Assembly (NCBI GenBank): GCA_020635075.1
Contig: JACKAM010000002.1
Coordinates: 806,001-870,000 of the forward strand
Direction: 5' to 3'
DNA from: Pseudobdellovibrionaceae bacterium
GTDB lineage: Bacteria > Bdellovibrionota > Bdellovibrionia > Bdellovibrionales > UBA1609
Length of the DNA stretch: 64,000 nucleotides
Shown here: positions 59,722 through 64,000 of the stretch, piece by piece
Layout: every line of letters starts with the position of its first letter
Position numbering within the stretch: the stretch's first letter is position 1
Made by a program: the position numbers and the translations under genes
The notes under the pieces: generated by a model
Seen by the model: only the letters and a program-made list of their open reading frames with translations
What the model was told of the DNA's origin: nothing
Databases searched by the model: none

Positions 59722-60171
59722 TTACTGCTCTTCACGCTCAACACTGATGGAGATCTCAGCTTCCAAACCATCACCAAGCTTTACTGTAGCTTTGTGTTGT
59801 CCCAAAACCTTGATCACGTCGTCCATGTGAATGTCCCGTTTATCGATGACAAATCCCTGCTTTTCCAGCTCAGCAGAAATATCCGCAGGAGTCACACTTC
59901 CGAACAGCTTTTCCGTCTCACCTGCAACACGCTTAAAGGTGACAGAAACACCACTTAAGCTGGACACAACAGCCTGCCGATCACTCATCGCTTTCTTGGC
60001 TTTGATTGCAGCAACCTTTTTCAGGTGATTCCATTCTTTTTCACGCTTTTCAGTGGCCTCAACCGCCAAGCGCCGAGGAAACAGGAAGTTACGGGCAAAA
60101 CCAGTTTTCACAGAAACCAGGTCTCCCACCTTTCCCAAGTCCTTTACATCTTTTTGCAAGATCACTTTCAT
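59722..60171 (-). CDS. rplI: 50S ribosomal protein L9
   Basis: 149 residues. The N-domain MKVILQKDVKDLGKVGDLVSVKTGFARNFL and the long connecting helix are typical; the C-domain ends SISVEREEQ. Last gene of the rpsF operon on this strand. Confidence 0.97.
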   Translation of the reverse strand: MKVILQKDVKDLGKVGDLVSVKTGFARNFLFPRRLAVEATEKREKEWNHLKKVAAIKAKKAMSDRQAVVSSLSGVSVTFKRVAGETEKLFGSVTPADISAELEKQGFVIDKRDIHMDDVIKVLGQHKATVKLGDGLEAEISISVEREEQ

Positions 60172-60186
60172 AACTTACTCCGTCTC

Positions 60187-61077
60187 TCAAAGAGTCTTTT
60201 TAATTTGCGTCATTTTCTTTTTTAAACGATGCCGAAAATCCATCCAGTAATCGATGATGCCTATCACGCTCACCATCAAAAATAGTTGAATAACCATCAA
60301 CACCAGCCATAGCGTCCGCCAAAAGGGGGACATCTTCATCCAGTCAAAGATGTAAATCACCACGGCCATGCCCTGAAAGAAATAAAGCAGAACACAGATG
60401 TTAAGCAGGTTCATCGACAGAACCTGAATCCACTTATATTCCGTCTGGACAAAGCTTCCCAATAAGGAGGCTATGGTAATCCACACAAAAACATCGGGCA
60501 GCCTAAACTCCTTCAAATACTGAAGGGAGGTTCCCTTTTCGAGTCCCGCCCATTCCTTGAGTCGAGGCTCCATCACCAGTAGCAGAGCCAGAGCCACCAT
60601 CATCAGCACAACAAAACCCGAAGGCGCCTGCAGGAGTAAATCCTCCACGCTGACTTTTAAGCCGCCATTCAACAAGGGTGATTGGCCAAAACTCTTTTGG
60701 ATTGATTCAACCAGGTGGCCATGCCAGCCCTGCCCTTGTCGAACCACCCACATTCCAAAACCAACTCCACCCATCATCGTCGTCAGGGACAGAGCCACAG
60801 CCCCACTCGAAAGCGGCGACCATTTATTTTCAAGGAGCTCGCTGTAAAATCCCACCAGCATTGCCAGCAAAACGAACAACAGAGCCAGGGCCTTCCAGCC
60901 AAATCCAAACAGCACCAGACCTATACCGACAACCGACACCCAGTAAAGGCCTCTGCCCATCACCAATCGCAAGATCCGGAGCGGAGGAGCCCCGAGGACA
61001 ACTGTGATCGTTGTCATTACCAAAGCCCAAAGGGCCAGGAAAGAGGATCTAAAAACCACCCTCCTAGATAGAGACAA
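60187..61077 (-). CDS. DUF2232-type multi-pass membrane protein
   Basis: 296 residues with about eight membrane helices (LGAPPLRILRLVMG, WVSVVGIGLVLFGFGWKALA and others). Proteins of the DUF2232/YybS family occupy the same position next to rpsF, rpsR and rplI in many bacteria. Their function is unknown. It lies 15 bp upstream of rplI and 48 bp after rpsF. Confidence 0.7.
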   Translation of the reverse strand: MSLSRRVVFRSSFLALWALVMTTITVVLGAPPLRILRLVMGRGLYWVSVVGIGLVLFGFGWKALALLFVLLAMLVGFYSELLENKWSPLSSGAVALSLTTMMGGVGFGMWVVRQGQGWHGHLVESIQKSFGQSPLLNGGLKVSVEDLLLQAPSGFVVLMMVALALLLVMEPRLKEWAGLEKGTSLQYLKEFRLPDVFVWITIASLLGSFVQTEYKWIQVLSMNLLNICVLLYFFQGMAVVIYIFDWMKMSPFWRTLWLVLMVIQLFLMVSVIGIIDYWMDFRHRLKKKMTQIKKTL

Positions 61078-61125
61078 GTCTCCTCCTCACCTCACTTACT
61101 TGCGAGGTCCAAATAAAATTCGGCC

Positions 61126-61563
61126 TTAGTTTCTGTCTCTGCGAGCAGCGGAAGCCGCCTTGCGGGCTTGAATCTTCGCTTCACGCTCTTTTTCACGATT
61201 AGCTGTCTCTTGCAGAGCCGCACGATAACGCTCAAGATATTTTGTTAGGCTCTCACGATCATCCAGGCGCGTATGCATAAAACGCAGAACTTTGTCGTTA
61301 ATACGCATTGTTCTTTCCAACTCAGATACCACGTCCCCTTTAGCTTCAAACGTAGAGTGGAAGTAAATGCCAAGAGTGGTCTTGTTAATCGGGTTCGCAA
61401 GACGACGCTTGCCCCACGTGTCCAAGTGATTGATGCTGCCACCAAAATTCTTAATTGTTTCAGAGTTCTTCTTCATGATGGCCTTTTGATCAGCCTCAGT
61501 CGCATCTGGGTGAAGAATAACAACGGCTTCATATTTACGCAGGGTATTTTGAGATGTTTCCAT
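61126..61563 (-). CDS. rpsF: 30S ribosomal protein S6
   Basis: 145 residues from ATG 61563 (AAGGA site upstream). The start RKYEAVVILHPDATEADQKA and the middle INHLDTWGKRRLANPINKTT are diagnostic. A basic C-terminal extension of about 35 residues (REKEREAKIQARKAASAARR) exceeds the E. coli form. The usual neighbour rpsR is absent here. Confidence 0.96.
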   Translation of the reverse strand: METSQNTLRKYEAVVILHPDATEADQKAIMKKNSETIKNFGGSINHLDTWGKRRLANPINKTTLGIYFHSTFEAKGDVVSELERTMRINDKVLRFMHTRLDDRESLTKYLERYRAALQETANREKEREAKIQARKAASAARRDRN

Positions 61564-61745
61564 CAGGATCCTTTCGGTTTCGGCCCCCATCGGAGCAAGG
61601 ATTTACAGGTTTTTAAAAACTGCCCATGTGTATCATGGTTGCCGCCAGACGACAAGAGTCCGGATCAATGTCTCCGGCCTCAACGGAAGGCGGGCTGGGC
61701 GCCGTTTTTCGTAGTAGTTCTAGATATTTGGAGTATAATTGGGGT

Positions 61746-62555
61746 ATGAAGCTGGCTTTGGTGGTACTTCAGGGCCCGGTGGCGGGCAAAAAATTCGTCC
61801 TCAGATCCGGGCAGATCATTGGCCGTCTGGACGGCGACATCATCTTGCAGGACCCGAAGGTATCGGGAAAACATGCGATTGTGGAGGAGGGTCAGGGAGG
61901 AGAGCTCGTGCTCGTCGACCTTGGATCTACCAACGGCATCAAACTCAATGGCCAAAGGGTGCATACTGTAACTCTCAACCCAGGGCTTAAGCTTCAATTA
62001 GGTCGCTCCCTCGTCGAAATTATCCCCTACGCCGAAAAGGGGGATATCGTCGATAGCCGGGAGCAATTCAGAGACGCTCGTAAAGCCCCTCGCCCTAAAG
62101 TGGAGCCCGCTGCGGAAGAGCCCATCTACAAGAACTTGAATAAAAAGGAGCCCCAACCCGAGCTCGAACCGCTCACCTGGACCGAAATCCTCTATGAACA
62201 CCTGGGTTCCAAACGTCGAAAAATCAAGGACCGTCCAAAAGTGGTGGCCCCATTTACTCCCCCCATAACCTTGACCTTTTTAAGAGGCTTACAGTTTGAG
62301 ACTTCATGGGTGCTGGGTTATGGGCCTCGAAAGATCGGCGCCAAATCCATCGATCTCCCCATTTGGGAGGCACAAGCCCCCGATGTTTGTTTTGAAATAA
62401 TGCCAACTCCTCAGGGACCTGGGTTTAAAACCTCAAACTCTGGTATGGTCCTTCTCAATGATAAATCGACGCCCGCTGCGACCTTGAAATCGGGTGACTT
62501 GATCTCTATATTTGATTGCCTGATTGAAGTGGGATTCGATGAAGCGAGTGAGTAA
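61746..62555 (+). CDS. FHA-domain protein
   Basis: 269 residues from ATG 61746. Residues about 5-95 are an FHA phosphothreonine-binding domain: GQIIGRLDGDIILQDPKVSG, then KHAIVE and VDLGSTNGIKLNG, with all consensus Gly, Ser, Asn and Arg positions. A linker and a second, divergent FHA-like region (LGYGPRKIGAKSIDLPIW, with NSGMVLLND) complete it. It likely reads Ser/Thr kinase signals. The hydrolase gene begins 17 bp before its stop. Confidence 0.85.
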   Translation: MKLALVVLQGPVAGKKFVLRSGQIIGRLDGDIILQDPKVSGKHAIVEEGQGGELVLVDLGSTNGIKLNGQRVHTVTLNPGLKLQLGRSLVEIIPYAEKGDIVDSREQFRDARKAPRPKVEPAAEEPIYKNLNKKEPQPELEPLTWTEILYEHLGSKRRKIKDRPKVVAPFTPPITLTFLRGLQFETSWVLGYGPRKIGAKSIDLPIWEAQAPDVCFEIMPTPQGPGFKTSNSGMVLLNDKSTPAATLKSGDLISIFDCLIEVGFDEASE

Positions 62556-63414
62556 AAATACCGGATATTTTAAGAGCTTTGATGGCACCCGGCTCTACTA
62601 TGAAGTTCGTGGAACGGGGAAGCCCCTGGTTCTCTGCTATGGAATCGGTTGCCTAATCAATCATTGGCAACAGCAGCTGAAGTACTTCTCCTCTCGCTAC
62701 AAGGTGATCACCTTTGACTACCGCGCTCACCACCTGTCGGAGGTCCCACAGGACAGAGCCCATCTAAATGTGGATAGCATCGCTCGTGACGTGCGTTGCC
62801 TACTGGACCACCTTGAGATTGAAAAGGCCAGCCTGTGGGGCCATAGCTTTGGAGCCCAGGTTATTACTCGAACCTATGACATGTATCCCGAGTCTGTTGC
62901 CAATCTTGTTTTTATCAATGGCTTTGTATCCGATCCAATTAAGGGAATGTTCGGCAACGAAATGGCTAGCTCATTCTTTAACGTTTTTAAGTCGGGCTAC
63001 AAAACCTTACCGGAAACCCTTTCCTACCTGTGGAAAAAAGCCGTTACCAATCCTCTTGCCATTCAGTTTACGGCCCTTACCGGTGGTTTCAACCTCAGCC
63101 TGACCAGCCTTAAGGATGTGGAGATTTACGCCCGCGGCGTTGCCTCTATGGATTTGGATTCCTTCATCACCTTATTTGAGTCGATGATGAAGTTTGATGG
63201 TCGGCCGGTGCTGGAGAGAATCGAAGTCCCGGTATTGATAATTGCTGGAAGCAAAGACTCCGTAACTCCTCTTCGGTTTCAAGAGGAGATGAATAAAAGA
63301 ATCCGCAATAGTCACCTGTTAGTGGTCCCCTACGGATCCCACTGTACACTTCTGGATATGCCTGAATTCGTAAATCTACGGATTGAAAAATTCCTCAAGG
63401 AAAACACATATTAA
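62539..63414 (+). CDS. Alpha/beta-hydrolase
   Basis: 291 residues from ATG 62539, overlapping the FHA gene by 17 bp. The triad is visible: nucleophile Ser in LWGHSFGAQV, Asp in IAGSKDSVTP and His in GSHCTLLDMPE. The oxyanion region is VLCYGIGCLINHW. The substrate is not predictable; relatives include esterases, lipases and haloperoxidase-like enzymes. The overlap implies co-regulation with FHA-based signalling. Confidence 0.85.
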   Translation: MKRVSKNTGYFKSFDGTRLYYEVRGTGKPLVLCYGIGCLINHWQQQLKYFSSRYKVITFDYRAHHLSEVPQDRAHLNVDSIARDVRCLLDHLEIEKASLWGHSFGAQVITRTYDMYPESVANLVFINGFVSDPIKGMFGNEMASSFFNVFKSGYKTLPETLSYLWKKAVTNPLAIQFTALTGGFNLSLTSLKDVEIYARGVASMDLDSFITLFESMMKFDGRPVLERIEVPVLIIAGSKDSVTPLRFQEEMNKRIRNSHLLVVPYGSHCTLLDMPEFVNLRIEKFLKENTY

Positions 63415-63442
63415 AAAAGCGGACCTTTAAGGTCCGCTTTTT
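63413..63442. terminator. Bidirectional terminator
   Basis: AAAAAGCGGACCTT and AAGGTCCGCTTTTT form a long hairpin overlapping the hydrolase stop codon; the convergent protease gene also ends here. Confidence 0.9.
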
Positions 63443-63470
63443 GTGAATTCGATGGAGTGAAGCATAGCCG

Positions 63471-64000
63471 TTAACGGTAGGCAACTGCCTCAATATCGAA
63501 GCCGTACTTACTAACACTGCCGTCAGAAGTCATGGTGATCACCATTGTGTCGCCATCAACAGACGGCGAGAAGGTTTCATCACGCGCTCCAGACCACACG
63601 CCGACCACATTGCCGGCGGCATCTTTGAAGGTCACCTTGTCATAACCTCTCTCGGTATCAAACTTCAGGAAATAGACGGCAATCTTGGTCGCACCAGGAA
63701 CGGTGACGGTCCAGGACTGGCTGAAGTTGTCTGTGTATGGGTGAGGTGAAGAGAGCTGATAACTCTCCTGTGCCCAGTTAAAGGGGTCTTCCTGGTCAGG
63801 AGGAGGCGTGGTGTTTGTCAAGGCATGGTAGGCATTGGTCATTCCGGCAACGGTCTTTCCACGTAGTCCGCCGATTGGCTTAGCAGTAGCAATTAATCGC
63901 TCTTTTAATTGCACAGGTGTTAAGGCCTCATGGGACAACAGTAGAGCCGCCACTCCTGAAACGTGAGGTGTCGCCATCGAGGTACCAGACCAGGACTGGT
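63471..64000 (-). CDS. Subtilisin-like serine protease, C-terminal part (partial)
   Basis: The frame is open to the window edge, so the N-terminal pro- and catalytic regions are missing. The visible start holds the S8 active-site serine block QSWSGTSMATPHVSGVAALL. After a Pro-rich linker the last 100 residues form a beta-rich domain resembling CUB (YDKVTFKDAAGNVVGVWSG, then GDTMVITMTSDGSVSKYGF). It is probably secreted. The Asp and His of the triad lie outside the window. Confidence 0.9.
   Translation of the reverse strand, partial: QSWSGTSMATPHVSGVAALLLSHEALTPVQLKERLIATAKPIGGLRGKTVAGMTNAYHALTNTTPPPDQEDPFNWAQESYQLSSPHPYTDNFSQSWTVTVPGATKIAVYFLKFDTERGYDKVTFKDAAGNVVGVWSGARDETFSPSVDGDTMVITMTSDGSVSKYGFDIEAVAYR

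Overview
The window looks like chromosome of a Bdellovibrio-like member of the Bdellovibrionota. The evidence is a 64-residue bacterial histone, a high density of small exported proteins and lipoproteins with no obvious relatives, a beta-barrel/cytochrome fusion, and a moderate GC content with short intergenic gaps. This placement is inference from gene content; no 16S gene is present.

Layout. 1-9.2 kb: end of an outer-membrane protein, groES-groEL, rmuC, and a run of secreted or membrane proteins of unknown role. 9.2-12.6 kb: an IS481-type insertion sequence, tRNA-Ser(GCU), gmhA, tRNA-Arg(ACG), tRNA-Asn(GUU), and the first copy of an unusual tRNA-linked RNA element. 12.6-15.4 kb: a visibly more AT-rich SulP transporter and Fur-family regulator block, bounded by the tRNA-Asn locus and a 30-bp inverted-repeat element. 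15.4-20 kb: an exported JAMM protein, a diheme cytochrome-porin fusion, a beta-carbonic anhydrase and an outer-membrane lipoprotein. 20-21 kb: a palindromic element, then 3.4 tandem copies of a 199-bp unit next to tRNA-Ser(UGA). 21-38 kb: mostly minus-strand housekeeping genes (serS, a large TPR protein, murA, prmC, prfA, rho, gatCAB, a Ppx/GppA phosphatase). 38-51 kb: ligA, the histone, a lytic transglycosylase, and a lysine/cell-envelope cluster (dapA, dapB, an LptM-like lipoprotein, a FolK-like protein, transaldolase). 51-64 kb: a PilZ-methyltransferase/adenylate cyclase pair, ftsK, queE, fis, dnaB, rplI, rpsF, an FHA protein with a hydrolase, and a truncated subtilisin-like protease.

Main discovery candidate. 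Downstream of tRNA-Asn and of tRNA-Ser(UGA), on the tRNA's own strand, lies a homologous RNA of about 165 nt bracketed by duplicated tRNA terminators. Both copies share short conserved blocks (CGAAGTGAAAG, CGACC, TGAGCCGGCGGTCTGCA, GCGAGC, AGGACARTCCC). Between the blocks sit two hairpins whose sequences are completely different but whose stem lengths (7 bp and 10 bp) and linkers (4, 7 and 6 nt) are identical. The 5' end of each copy is complementary to the T-arm and acceptor of its own neighbouring tRNA, and its 3' end resembles that tRNA's 3' end. At tRNA-Ser(UGA) the RNA is amplified in tandem. A third, eroded relative lies beyond tRNA-Ser(GCU), separated from it by the insertion sequence. 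Three of the four tRNA genes here therefore carry it. I know of no described family with this layout; the tandem rtT repeats behind E. coli tyrT are the closest organisational parallel.

Other points of interest: a Cyc2-like cytochrome-porin, a FolK homologue lacking its metal-binding aspartates, an rpsF-rplI cluster without rpsR, a membrane-anchored HTH regulator preceded by a perfect 12-bp inverted repeat, and a proline-rich LysM protein that may span the periplasm.
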